In this document: positions 8,441 through 16,948 of the stretch, piece by piece
Numbering within the stretch: the stretch's first letter is position 1
Layout: every line of letters starts with the position of its first letter
Assembly (NCBI GenBank): GCA_016124615.1
Contig: WGNF01000003.1
Span: forward strand, 248,001 to 312,000
Source: Paracoccaceae bacterium
GTDB lineage: Bacteria > Pseudomonadota > Alphaproteobacteria > Rhodobacterales > Rhodobacteraceae
DNA: 64,000 bases
Direction: 5' to 3'
Notes under the pieces: model-generated
What the model was told of the DNA's origin: nothing
Databases searched by the model: none
What the model saw: the letters and a program-made list of their open reading frames with translations, nothing else
Program-made: the position numbers and the translations under genes

Positions 8441-8472
8441 CGGATCATGCGGCAGCTTTGCCGCATGATCCG
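8441..8472 (+). terminator. Strong hairpin after the nfeRF-like operon
   Basis: A perfect 14-bp stem, arms 8441-8454 (CGGATCATGCGGCA) and 8459-8472, closes a 4-base loop, 10 bases after the stop codon. The following bases are only weakly T-rich (AATACTT), so termination may be imperfect, but position and stability favour a terminator. Confidence 0.75.
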
Positions 8473-8570
8473 CAATACTTCCCAACTCACCCCGAAATTC
8501 CGGGCGGATGTCGCAAATGTGCGCGCCGCCCCGATGCATTTCGATTTGTTCTGAATTGGCTCTTGCCGCG

Positions 8571-8611
8571 CGGGGCCGAAAACTATACCTAGGGTCGTTT
8601 TTTCGGCCCCG
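8571..8611. promoter_or_regulatory. 12-bp inverted repeat upstream of the GGDEF-EAL gene
   Basis: Arms CGGGGCCGAAAA (8571-8582) and TTTTCGGCCCCG (8600-8611) are perfect complements around 17 bases holding ACTATACCTAGG, a possible -10 element (TATACC). The T-rich right arm would also make a terminator-like or attenuator hairpin in RNA. It lies about 105 bases before the preferred start. Confidence 0.5.
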
Positions 8612-8716
8612 CTTGGCCTTGTCATCTTGACGACCCGCAATATCCACTCGCAAGCTTCCCCGGTCAGCCCTGCCACGCCCTCGAACCTGACATACGAAGT
8701 CGATGAAAGCGCCGTG

Positions 8717-10843
8717 ATGAAGCCTGAAACAGCCTTGGTGCCAGGTCTGTCTGCCCAACCGCCGGGGATGGTCGATCTTGGGGTGGTGGTCGAACTGACC
8801 ACGAACCTTGTCGCCATCGTCGACATGGATCAGCGGATCGTCTGGGTCAACGGCGCGTTCGAGGCGCAGACCGGCTACCGGCTGGACGAGGTTCGCGGCG
8901 CGCTGCTGGCCGAGATCGTGCGCAGCCCCGACTGCGATCCGGTGGTCGCGGTGCAGGTGCGCGAGGCGATCGCCCATCGCCGCCATTTCCGCGGCGAGAT
9001 CCTCAATCAGGACCGCCACGGCCAGCCCTACTGGATCAACTTCAACATCCATCCGCTGGTCGATGCCAAGGGCCAGCCCTTCGGCTATGTATCGGTCGAA
9101 ACCGTCATCACCGACCTGAAAGAGCTTGAAGGCGCGCTGCATGCGGAACGCGACTTTCTGGCCCAGATGATCGACACCAGCATCTCTGGCATCATCACGC
9201 TCGACCAGCGCGGCCGCGTCATCATGGCCAATTCCGAAGCCTGCACGATCTTTGAAATGCCGCGCGACCAGATTGTCGGGCGGCTGTTCACCGATCACGA
9301 CTGGACGGTGGAAACCCTCGACGGCACGCCGTTCGGGATCGAGGAACGGCCGGTGCAGCAGGTGCTGACCTCAGGCATCTCGGTGCGCGACGTACGCTAT
9401 GTGATGCGCTGGCCGGATGGTCGCCGCCGCGTGCTGTCGATCAACGCCAGCCCGATCAGCCACCCCGGAAACGAGGCCCGCGTCGTCTGCATCATCTCCG
9501 ACATGACAGAGCCTTGCGAGCAGGCCGAAACGATCCGCAAGGCGGCCGAACAGGCGCGGTTTGCCGCCGTCCATGACGCCATGACCGGGCTGCCGAACCG
9601 GGCGGGGCTTGAAAAGATCGTGATCGAGGCGCTTCACCTTGCCGAGACCAAGGGCGAATCCGGCGCCCTGATCTACATGGACCTCGACAATTTCAAGAAC
9701 ATCAACGACAGCCTTGGCAGCGAAGCGGGCGATCACGCGATTCAGGCGCTGGCCACGCGCCTGCGCGCCACGGTGCGGGCGGGCGATGTCGTTGCCCGTC
9801 AGGCCGGTGACGAATTCGCCGTGCTGCTGCGCGACGGGATCAGCCAGGAAGCGGCGATGGAGACGGTCGACCGCATCTTTGAGGTCTTGCGTCAGCCGTT
9901 CAACCTGCTGGGCCAGACGATCTATCTGACCGCCAGCCTTGGCATCACCTATTACCCCGCCGATGGCATCGACTCGAGCACCATCCTGCAGAATGCGGAT
10001 ATGGCGATGGACCGGGCCAAGGCTGCCGGGCGCAACCGGTTCGCGATCTTCACGCCGTTCATGCGGCATGAAATGTCACGCCGAATCGCCGTGACCCAGG
10101 CCCTGCGCCGCGGGTTGCGGCACGACCATTTCCGCCTTGTTTTGCAGCCCAAGGTTGCACTGGACAACCCGACACGGGCGGTCGGGGCCGAGGCGTTGCT
10201 GCGCTGGCGCGACCCGGTGCTGGGCGACGTTTCGCCCGAGGAATTCATTCCGCTGGCCGAGGCCGCGGGGCTGATCCGCACCATCGACCTGAAGGTGGTC
10301 GCGATGCTGGGCGAATTGCTGCGGCGCTGGCGCAGGCTGGCGCGCGGGGTGCCGGTGTCGTTCAACCTGTCGGCCCAGAGCCTGCAAGGCGAAGGTTTCG
10401 CGAAAGTGCTGATGAGCGTGTTCGGCACCTACCGGATCCAGCCCTCGGAAGTGCAGATCGAGATTACCGAAACCAGCCTGATGCAGAACGTTGCCGCGAC
10501 GGTGGAAAACATCACCATCCTGCGGCGGGCGGGCTTCCGCACCTCGCTGGACGATTTCGGCACCGGCTATTCCTCGCTGGCCTACATGCAGCTGCTGCCG
10601 CTGTCGGAATTGAAGATCGACCGCAGCTTCATCACCTCGGTCGGGCGCGGCGACGCCAGCAGCGACGCCATCGTGCGGGCCATCCTGTCGCTGGGCAAGG
10701 CCCTGGGGCTGGAGATCGTCGCCGAGGGGGTCGAACGCGATGAACAGCGCGACTGGCTGATGGCGCAGGGCTGCCCGATCGGGCAGGGCCGCCTGTTCGG
10801 TTCGGCGATGGAAGTCGAGCTTTTCGAGGATCGATTCTTTTAG
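8717..10843 (+). CDS. PAS-PAS-GGDEF-EAL cyclic-di-GMP signalling protein
   Basis: A 708-residue soluble protein without transmembrane segments. Two PAS domains (about 20-125 and 135-260) precede a GGDEF domain with AGDEF in the active-site loop (about residue 362) and an EAL domain (from about 455). The EAL part keeps its catalytic set: EALLRW, NLSAQS, EITE, DDFGTGYSSL, KIDRSF and EIVAEGVE, so phosphodiesterase activity is expected. AGDEF is tolerated in some active cyclases, so dual activity is open. The ATG at 8717 is preferred; an in-frame TTG at 8627 would extend it by 30 residues. It lies beside a second cyclase and the cellulose operon. Confidence 0.93.
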   Translation: MKPETALVPGLSAQPPGMVDLGVVVELTTNLVAIVDMDQRIVWVNGAFEAQTGYRLDEVRGALLAEIVRSPDCDPVVAVQVREAIAHRRHFRGEILNQDRHGQPYWINFNIHPLVDAKGQPFGYVSVETVITDLKELEGALHAERDFLAQMIDTSISGIITLDQRGRVIMANSEACTIFEMPRDQIVGRLFTDHDWTVETLDGTPFGIEERPVQQVLTSGISVRDVRYVMRWPDGRRRVLSINASPISHPGNEARVVCIISDMTEPCEQAETIRKAAEQARFAAVHDAMTGLPNRAGLEKIVIEALHLAETKGESGALIYMDLDNFKNINDSLGSEAGDHAIQALATRLRATVRAGDVVARQAGDEFAVLLRDGISQEAAMETVDRIFEVLRQPFNLLGQTIYLTASLGITYYPADGIDSSTILQNADMAMDRAKAAGRNRFAIFTPFMRHEMSRRIAVTQALRRGLRHDHFRLVLQPKVALDNPTRAVGAEALLRWRDPVLGDVSPEEFIPLAEAAGLIRTIDLKVVAMLGELLRRWRRLARGVPVSFNLSAQSLQGEGFAKVLMSVFGTYRIQPSEVQIEITETSLMQNVAATVENITILRRAGFRTSLDDFGTGYSSLAYMQLLPLSELKIDRSFITSVGRGDASSDAIVRAILSLGKALGLEIVAEGVERDEQRDWLMAQGCPIGQGRLFGSAMEVELFEDRFF

Positions 10844-11354
10844 GGCGGCGGGCCGGTGCCGCTGGGCCGGGTGCATAGCGGGATTGTGATTTTTGCAATG
10901 CCCTGTCGGGCCCGCCGCGGCGGCGTCGTTGCGGGGCGGTGGCGGGCGGGGTGGCGCCACCGCAGCTGGCGCAGATCAAACTGATTGCCGAAGACGCCAG
11001 CGATTCAGCGCGCTTAGACGGCGCTCTTCCCACGCGATCTGTGCTTTCCAAGCGACAATCGCCTGGTTTTGGCCGCACTGTTGCCCGGATGCCGCATCAC
11101 ATCGAATTGTCATTATGATAAACAATTGCCTACAAGATGCCCAGATTTGCGGGTAGAAAAAACTCAATGCAGAAAACCTGTTAGAGCAGCAAATCGCGGA
11201 CCCTCGGCGCGGCCCCGTCACTTTCGTGGCCCCCGTTGCAAGTTGCGGTCGACAGCCTATCTGGCGCTGACGTGCCAGTTTCGGCAAAGAGCGACTGTAG
11301 TGATTGTATCGTCCGGCCGCGCTGTGATGAATGCGACGACAGAGGGAACCGGAC
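10844..11354. other. Intergenic region upstream of the membrane diguanylate cyclase
   Basis: About 510 bases without a gene. The first half is GC-rich with no structure I can assign. The part from about 11095 to 11180 is clearly AT-richer than the surroundings and carries a promoter-like TTGTCA (11107-11112) and TACAAG (11131-11136) with an 18-base spacer; the dyad ATTGT/ACAAT overlaps it. This is probably the promoter of the cyclase gene. Confidence 0.5.
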
Positions 11355-12077
11355 GTGAACATAACCACCAAAGAGCGCGTATGGATGTTCGTCGGCGTGA
11401 TCACCGTGATCGCGGTCGTCGTGGCCAATGTCGGAAACTTCGTGCTGCTGACACCGGCGGTGTTCCACGACACGATCATCCCCGGCACCTCGATCGCGAT
11501 CCTCATCGCGCTGCCGATCTCTTACTTCGTCGGAACCAAGCTGAAGGCGCTGCATGACGCCGGTGCGGCGCTCAGCCAGCTTGTGAACCGCGACCACCTG
11601 ACCAAGACCTCGACCCGCGAGTTCTTCTTCAACCGGATGGACGCGATGGGGGCGGCGGGGTCGGTGGTTGGCGTGACGCTGATGATCGACATCGACCATT
11701 TCAAGCGGGTGAACGATACCTATGGCCATTTCGTCGGCGATGCCGTGCTGAAGCATGTGTCGGCCGTGCTGATCGGCGCGGTGCGGCCCGATGATCTGGT
11801 CAGCCGCTTTGGCGGCGAGGAATTCGTGATCTTCCTGAACGACGTGTCCGAGGATACCGGCCGCGAGATCGGCGAACGGCTGCGCCGGACCATCGAGGGC
11901 ACCCATATCGTTGTCGAGGGCATGGACATCGTGGTGACGGTCAGCGTCGGCGCCGCGCGCAAGCTCCGCGCGACCCGGATCGACGATGCGCTGAAGGCCG
12001 CCGACCGCGCGCTTTACCTTGCCAAGGCGCGCGGCCGCAACCGGCTGGAATTCGAAGCCACCGCCGACGCGGCCTGA
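11355..12077 (+). CDS. Membrane-anchored diguanylate cyclase
   Basis: Makes cyclic di-GMP from two GTP. The 240-residue protein has two N-terminal membrane helices (about residues 8-30 and 38-58), a short linker and a complete GGDEF domain with the canonical GGEEF motif (about 153-157) and the metal/nucleotide residues in MIDIDHFKRVNDTYGH. No I-site of the RxxD type directly precedes GGEEF. I prefer the GTG at 11355 because AGAGGG lies 8 bases upstream; an ATG at 11331 is in frame. It converges with the cellulose operon, whose BcsA carries the c-di-GMP-binding PilZ domain. Confidence 0.93.
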   Translation: MNITTKERVWMFVGVITVIAVVVANVGNFVLLTPAVFHDTIIPGTSIAILIALPISYFVGTKLKALHDAGAALSQLVNRDHLTKTSTREFFFNRMDAMGAAGSVVGVTLMIDIDHFKRVNDTYGHFVGDAVLKHVSAVLIGAVRPDDLVSRFGGEEFVIFLNDVSEDTGREIGERLRRTIEGTHIVVEGMDIVVTVSVGAARKLRATRIDDALKAADRALYLAKARGRNRLEFEATADAA

Positions 12078-12090
12078 GGCCCGCCTTCCG

Positions 12091-13545
12091 TCAGTCGCCG
12101 GAACTGGCCCGCAACCCGGCGCGGGTTTCCGGCGTCACCAGCTGGTCGTTCAGCGTGGTGAATTGCCGATACGCCTCCAGCCGGTTGCCAGAGTTCAGGT
12201 AGGCATAGGCCCGCAGGATCGCCAGATCGCGGCGCAGACCGCTCAGCTTCTCCAGCCCGTTGAAATAGGCGATCGCCTGCGGATACTCGCCAAGATTGTA
12301 GGCCCGCGTGCCGCGCTGGTCGAGGATGGTCGATTCCACCTGGGTCCGCTGGTCCAGCGTCAACTCGGTCACCGCCGCGATCCGCGCGGCCTCTTCGGTC
12401 ATGTTCATCTTCAGGAACGACAGCGCCATGCCGAACCGGGCGTCGCGCTGAATGGTGCCGCCCAGCCCGCCGCGATCGGCCTGCCGGAAGGCGGCCAGCG
12501 CCTCCATCGGGCGGTCGAGGTTGAAGGCGCACCAGCCGCGTTCGTAAAGGATATCCAGCGAGCGCGGCCCGTTCGACAGATAGATGCAGCTGGCCCAGTC
12601 GCCCTGCTTGGCGGCCGCCCGCACCTGCACCAGACGCCCGTCGCCATGCGCGGCGATGGCCTGCCGGGGCGTGGCCGGTCGGGGCATCGCGGCCACCGGT
12701 GCCGTCGCGGGGGCAGGCGCCACGGGTGGCGCCGCGGTCGCGACCTTGGCGGCGGGCGTCGTGGCTTTCGGCGGGGTCGCGGCCACAGCAGTGCCGCCAT
12801 GCCCGGCCGCAAGCTGGCCTTGCAGCGTGGTCAGGCCCGGCGCATCGCCCGCGAACCGTTTGCGGGCAAGGTCGAACAGATCGGTCATCTGCGCCGGTGT
12901 CGCGACGGAATCCGCCTTTTGCAGCGTCGCGGTGATCTGCGCGATATCGGTGCAGGCGCCGACCACGGCCCGGTAGGTCTGCACCGCCGCGCCGGAGTCG
13001 TTGACGCTTTTGTACATGTCGGCCAGTTCCCAGGCGTTGTTCACCCGGTCGCATTGCAGCAGCGGCTGGTTGTTGTGCGCGATGGCGATCGCGGTCTGCG
13101 CCGCCCCGTCGGTCACCGCCTTGTCGAAGGCTTGCTGCGCCTCGGCGGTGGCAAGCAGGCGCGTCAGGTCGTCCGGCGGCGTCCATGACGGGTATTTCTG
13201 CTGCGTCTTGGCCAGCGCCGCCTGCGCGCCGGTCAGATCATGCCGGGCGATCAGGCGGTAGATGTCGTCGACCTCGGTCGTCGGCTGGCTTTGCTTCAGC
13301 GTCGACAGGTCGCTTGGCACCTGCCAGTCGGGGAAGGCGGCCCGCAGCCGCCGCAACTCGGCCTGCGCGGCGGCGCTGTCGTTATGGTCGAGGTAGTAGG
13401 TCAGCGCCTGCAGATCCTGCGGCCCCGGCACGCTGTCGGCATAGCCGGGCGTGACGGCGCCGACGCTGCAGATCAGCGCCAGGGCGAATGCGCCTTTCGG
13501 CAGGGCGGGGCGGCGGGGCTTCGGCTGGGTCATCATATGTTTCAT
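12091..13545 (-). CDS. TPR-repeat periplasmic protein of the cellulose operon
   Basis: Last gene of the bcs operon, 484 residues. A signal-like hydrophobic stretch (about 20-36, cleaved near GYADS) is followed by helical repeats, an Ala/Pro-rich linker (about 250-285) and further TPR-type helices (DILYERGWCAFNLDRPMEALAAFRQAD). It may serve the role of the periplasmic TPR part of BcsC, but no 16-stranded export barrel is present. The start at 13545 overlaps the bcsZ stop by ATGA; a longer N-terminus would run into bcsZ and is rejected. Exact function unknown. Confidence 0.8.
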   Translation of the reverse strand: MKHMMTQPKPRRPALPKGAFALALICSVGAVTPGYADSVPGPQDLQALTYYLDHNDSAAAQAELRRLRAAFPDWQVPSDLSTLKQSQPTTEVDDIYRLIARHDLTGAQAALAKTQQKYPSWTPPDDLTRLLATAEAQQAFDKAVTDGAAQTAIAIAHNNQPLLQCDRVNNAWELADMYKSVNDSGAAVQTYRAVVGACTDIAQITATLQKADSVATPAQMTDLFDLARKRFAGDAPGLTTLQGQLAAGHGGTAVAATPPKATTPAAKVATAAPPVAPAPATAPVAAMPRPATPRQAIAAHGDGRLVQVRAAAKQGDWASCIYLSNGPRSLDILYERGWCAFNLDRPMEALAAFRQADRGGLGGTIQRDARFGMALSFLKMNMTEEAARIAAVTELTLDQRTQVESTILDQRGTRAYNLGEYPQAIAYFNGLEKLSGLRRDLAILRAYAYLNSGNRLEAYRQFTTLNDQLVTPETRAGLRASSGD

Positions 13546-14642
13546 ATCGGCACACAGGCGGGGAAGCTTTCGACCTGCACGACCAGAGTCAGCAGATGCA
13601 GCGTCGCGGGATAGTAGGGTTGCTGGGTGGTGAAGGGCGGAATGGCCGAGCCGGGCTGATCCGACAGGGCGCAATCAATCAGCGCCGGAATGGCGCGGAA
13701 ACCGGCATCGGGGCTGGTCTGCGTCACCGCGCCGGTCGCCGTGTCGAAGACGGTCACGGCGCTGGTCGGCGGCACCACGGCCTCGGACCGGCGATAGGTC
13801 TGATGGAAGCGTTTCACCGTGGCCGAGCCGCTGGCGCCGGACCAGAGCAGGAAGAACGGCACCCGCATCGCATCATAGCCGCAGGCGGCCGACAGGCCGA
13901 CCGCCGGTTGCCATCCCCCCGACGTCACCTCGGCCCAGTCGGGCACCAGCCCGGTGGCGGACATCTGATCCATCAGGTGCTGGCCATCCTCGGCGCATCG
14001 CCGCAGCTCGTCGCGGCCCGACGCCACCGCAAGCTCGCGCATGGCGCGGGGCATGTAGTAGGACGGATTCAGGATCACGCCGTCGGTGGCATCGAAACCG
14101 CCGACCCCCGGCCGCAGCAGCAGCCGACCAGAGCCGTCGGGATGCGGCACCACGCAACCGGCAACGATATCGTTGGTGATCGCCAGCGCCCGCTTGCGAT
14201 AGTCGGGCTGGCCGAACACCTCGGCGCCGCGCAGCAGGGCCCAGGCGTAGAACAGATCGCCATCGGTCGCGTTGTTGGTATCCGAGACCTTGACCGCGCC
14301 GCCGGGCAGCCAGCGCCAGGCCAGAAGCGCGTCGCTGCGCCGCCCGGCCAGGTTCTTTTCGGTCCAGCGGCGGATCAGGTCGAACACGGTCGCATCGCCG
14401 AAGCTCATCGCCAGATAAAGGCCATAGCCCTGACCCTCGGAATGGCTGGCGGATTGTTGCGGCCCGTCCACGACGCGGCCCGACTTGTCCAGATAGGCGG
14501 CCTTCCACGCGGTCCAGGCGGCTTGCAGCGGGTGATCCGGCCCGATCGGCGCCGGAGCGGCGCTTTGCGCAAGGGCTCGGCCCGCGAGGGTCGCGGCGGC
14601 CAGCACACCGGCACCAAGCTCTAGGAATGTCCGGCGCAACAT
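13542..14642 (-). CDS. bcsZ: Cellulase BcsZ (glycoside hydrolase family 8)
   Basis: Periplasmic endo-beta-1,4-glucanase that trims nascent cellulose. The 366-residue product starts with a Tat-like signal (LRRTFLELGAGVLAAATLA). The general acid Glu lies in SEGQGYGLYLA (about residue 69) and the conserved Asp in NNATDGDLFYAWAL (about 127), both characteristic of GH8. The ATG overlaps the bcsB stop (TGATG) and the stop overlaps the next start, so it is embedded in a translationally coupled operon. Confidence 0.93.
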   Translation of the reverse strand: MLRRTFLELGAGVLAAATLAGRALAQSAAPAPIGPDHPLQAAWTAWKAAYLDKSGRVVDGPQQSASHSEGQGYGLYLAMSFGDATVFDLIRRWTEKNLAGRRSDALLAWRWLPGGAVKVSDTNNATDGDLFYAWALLRGAEVFGQPDYRKRALAITNDIVAGCVVPHPDGSGRLLLRPGVGGFDATDGVILNPSYYMPRAMRELAVASGRDELRRCAEDGQHLMDQMSATGLVPDWAEVTSGGWQPAVGLSAACGYDAMRVPFFLLWSGASGSATVKRFHQTYRRSEAVVPPTSAVTVFDTATGAVTQTSPDAGFRAIPALIDCALSDQPGSAIPPFTTQQPYYPATLHLLTLVVQVESFPACVPI

Positions 14643-16948
14643 CAATTGTGTCTCCCTCGGGTCGACAAGACGAAGAACAGCGCGATCAGGCTTGATATCC
14701 ACGCCAGCCCCAGCATGGCGATGACAAGGATCAAGGGGGCCCAGGAAATCAGGTTGCCCAGCACAAGGCGCAGGTTCTGGATCGTCAGCGGCTCGACCAG
14801 GATCGGCCAGATATTTCCGGATTGCCAACTGTCCCAGGTGCCATCGGCCTTCAGGACCGCCACCTGATCGCGCGGCCCGGCCGATGACAGCCGCCCGCTT
14901 TGCACCGCCTGCGCTACCGTCCAGGGGTCGGCGCCGGGCGCCAGCACCAGCCACAGATCGTCGCGATGGGCGGGGTCAAGGTCCAGCAGTACAGCCTGCC
15001 CGTTGCGCGCCGCAAGCCAGCTGGCCAGCGGCCCGTCGCCAGACCGCCGACCCAGCCGCTGGACGTAGTCCCACAGGGCAGAGGCCCGCGCGCTGAGGTT
15101 CAGCGGCGGCAGGCCGTCGATCAGGCCCTGCAGCCATCCGGGCTGTTCGGGCGGCGCCTGATCGTCTGCGGTGGTATCGGTCGCCGCATCGGCCACCGGA
15201 AGCTTGGCTACCGGCGGCAGCAGCAACCCTTCCAGCGAGCGCGTGGAAATCCCCTCGTCGCCCAGCGGCACCCGCGACATGTCGCGCAGGTCCACCACAT
15301 GCAGATGCGCCGTGCCCGCGCCGCCCTGCGCCAGCGGCTGCAACAGCGCCGAGAACGGCAGCGAGGGGTCGGCACGCCCGTCGGGCTGGCCGTCAAAGCT
15401 GACCGCGTCGCCGCCGATCGTCGACAGCGGGGTTGCCAGATTGGGCAGCACCATCCGGGGCGTCGGCGGCACGAAGAGGGTGGTGGTGTCGAGGATCGTC
15501 ACCATCGGATCCTTGCGGATCGGGCAGGGCTGATCCGGCGGATCGCCCGGAATGATGATCTCGAAGGTGATCGCATTCTGGTCGGGGTGCAGAAGCCGGG
15601 CCAGAAAGGGCACTTTCAGCGGTGGCCGCACGCCGGCGGGGCCGCGATCCAGCGGCAGCAACTGCACCGTCTGCCCGTTCACCTTGACCAGCATCAGCCC
15701 GCCCTTGGGCAGCCCCGCCGCAAAGCCATAGTTCAGCGTCAGCAGCGCCTTTTGCGAGGCAAGGTCGAGCCAGTCGCCGGGCAGCCGGAACGCCGCATCG
15801 CGCCGCAGGTAGTAGGACCGCGTCGTCACGGTGTGAAAGCCAAGCGCCGAAAGCCGGGTGACGCGGCCGGGAACCAGCTGCTTCGCGCCCGGCAGTTCCG
15901 GCGCGGTCATGGGTCTGGCCCCGGCCTCGGCCGCGATTTCCTTCGCCAGCGCCGACAGGTCGGGCACCGCATCGGCCCGGTGCTGCACGATCAAGACCAG
16001 CGCGCCGTCACCGCCGACCCGGAACGTGGTTTCATCATGGTCGGCGGCCCGGATGCTGATGCGCACCCGCGCCGGGTTGGGGCCTGCCACCGAATAGGGG
16101 CTGGCGACACGCATCGGCACCGGCACATCGCCGACCGCCGTGCTCAGCACGCCCAGCAGCGCCCGCATCGTTGCCGGGCCGTTCGGATCCGCGGCCAGCG
16201 GTGCCATCGTCACGTCGATGGGCCCGCGCGCCGCGCTCAGGGCGGCAAGGAAACTGTCGGCGCCGGGTTGCAGCGACCCTTCGGCCAGACGGACGCCGCT
16301 GTGCGGCAGGTCAATCTCGGTCCAGACGGCGAAGCTGGCGCTGGGGCCGCAATAGATGCGGTGGCGCTGCGAGACCTGCAGCGTCACGATGTTTTCGCCC
16401 GGCTGCAGCGGATGTGCCGACAGGTCGATCGTTTTCGGCGCAAAGCCGCTGAACTGATCCGGTGAAAAGCTGCCCGCCGCGGTGCCGTTGACCAGCACAT
16501 CGACGCGCGAGCCATCGGGCAGCAGGTCGATGCTGGACCGGTAGCTGAGCACCAGATGATCGCCGTTCACGCCCGCGGGCAGGAACAGGCGCAGCGCCAC
16601 CTCGGTCTCGGTTCCGGTCAGCCGCAGGATGCCGTCCTTGGTCCACAGCGTCGGGTCCACCGGCGACAGCGGGATCGACCATGTCGCGGGCGGGGCAGGG
16701 GCGGCGGCGGGGCCCTGCGCGTCGCGCTCGATCACCGATGGCTCAATGGTGGGGGCACCGGTCACCGGCGCGGCGGTGGCGGCGGGGCCGGTGTCCAGCG
16801 GCGGGATCACGATCAGGGGCGAGCTGTCGCCGGGCGTGGGGCCGGTGGCGTCCTGACCCGCGACCGGCCCGGCCAGCAGCGCGCCGCCCAAGCAGATCGC
16901 CCACAGCCAAAGCCGGGGCCCCGCGGTCATGGCGCCCTTGCCCGCCAT
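14642..16948 (-). CDS. bcsB: Cellulose synthase regulatory subunit BcsB
   Basis: Periplasmic partner of BcsA that guides the emerging glucan chain. The 768-residue protein has a signal peptide (about 1-31), a Pro/Ala-rich segment, the repeated carbohydrate-binding and flavodoxin-like domains expected of BcsB, and a C-terminal membrane anchor (about 737-763) needed to activate BcsA. Start overlaps the bcsA stop and the stop overlaps the bcsZ start (both TGATG). Confidence 0.95.
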   Translation of the reverse strand: MAGKGAMTAGPRLWLWAICLGGALLAGPVAGQDATGPTPGDSSPLIVIPPLDTGPAATAAPVTGAPTIEPSVIERDAQGPAAAPAPPATWSIPLSPVDPTLWTKDGILRLTGTETEVALRLFLPAGVNGDHLVLSYRSSIDLLPDGSRVDVLVNGTAAGSFSPDQFSGFAPKTIDLSAHPLQPGENIVTLQVSQRHRIYCGPSASFAVWTEIDLPHSGVRLAEGSLQPGADSFLAALSAARGPIDVTMAPLAADPNGPATMRALLGVLSTAVGDVPVPMRVASPYSVAGPNPARVRISIRAADHDETTFRVGGDGALVLIVQHRADAVPDLSALAKEIAAEAGARPMTAPELPGAKQLVPGRVTRLSALGFHTVTTRSYYLRRDAAFRLPGDWLDLASQKALLTLNYGFAAGLPKGGLMLVKVNGQTVQLLPLDRGPAGVRPPLKVPFLARLLHPDQNAITFEIIIPGDPPDQPCPIRKDPMVTILDTTTLFVPPTPRMVLPNLATPLSTIGGDAVSFDGQPDGRADPSLPFSALLQPLAQGGAGTAHLHVVDLRDMSRVPLGDEGISTRSLEGLLLPPVAKLPVADAATDTTADDQAPPEQPGWLQGLIDGLPPLNLSARASALWDYVQRLGRRSGDGPLASWLAARNGQAVLLDLDPAHRDDLWLVLAPGADPWTVAQAVQSGRLSSAGPRDQVAVLKADGTWDSWQSGNIWPILVEPLTIQNLRLVLGNLISWAPLILVIAMLGLAWISSLIALFFVLSTRGRHN

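Noticed and set aside
11107-11115. TTGTCATTA shared with the bcs promoter region at 20135-20143
   Set aside because: A nine-base match in two AT-rich promoters, in opposite orientation relative to the genes; it overlaps the likely -35 elements and can arise by chance.
14643-14954. Upstream extension of the bcsZ frame
   Set aside because: Lies within bcsB; the Tat-like signal and family start are at 14642.
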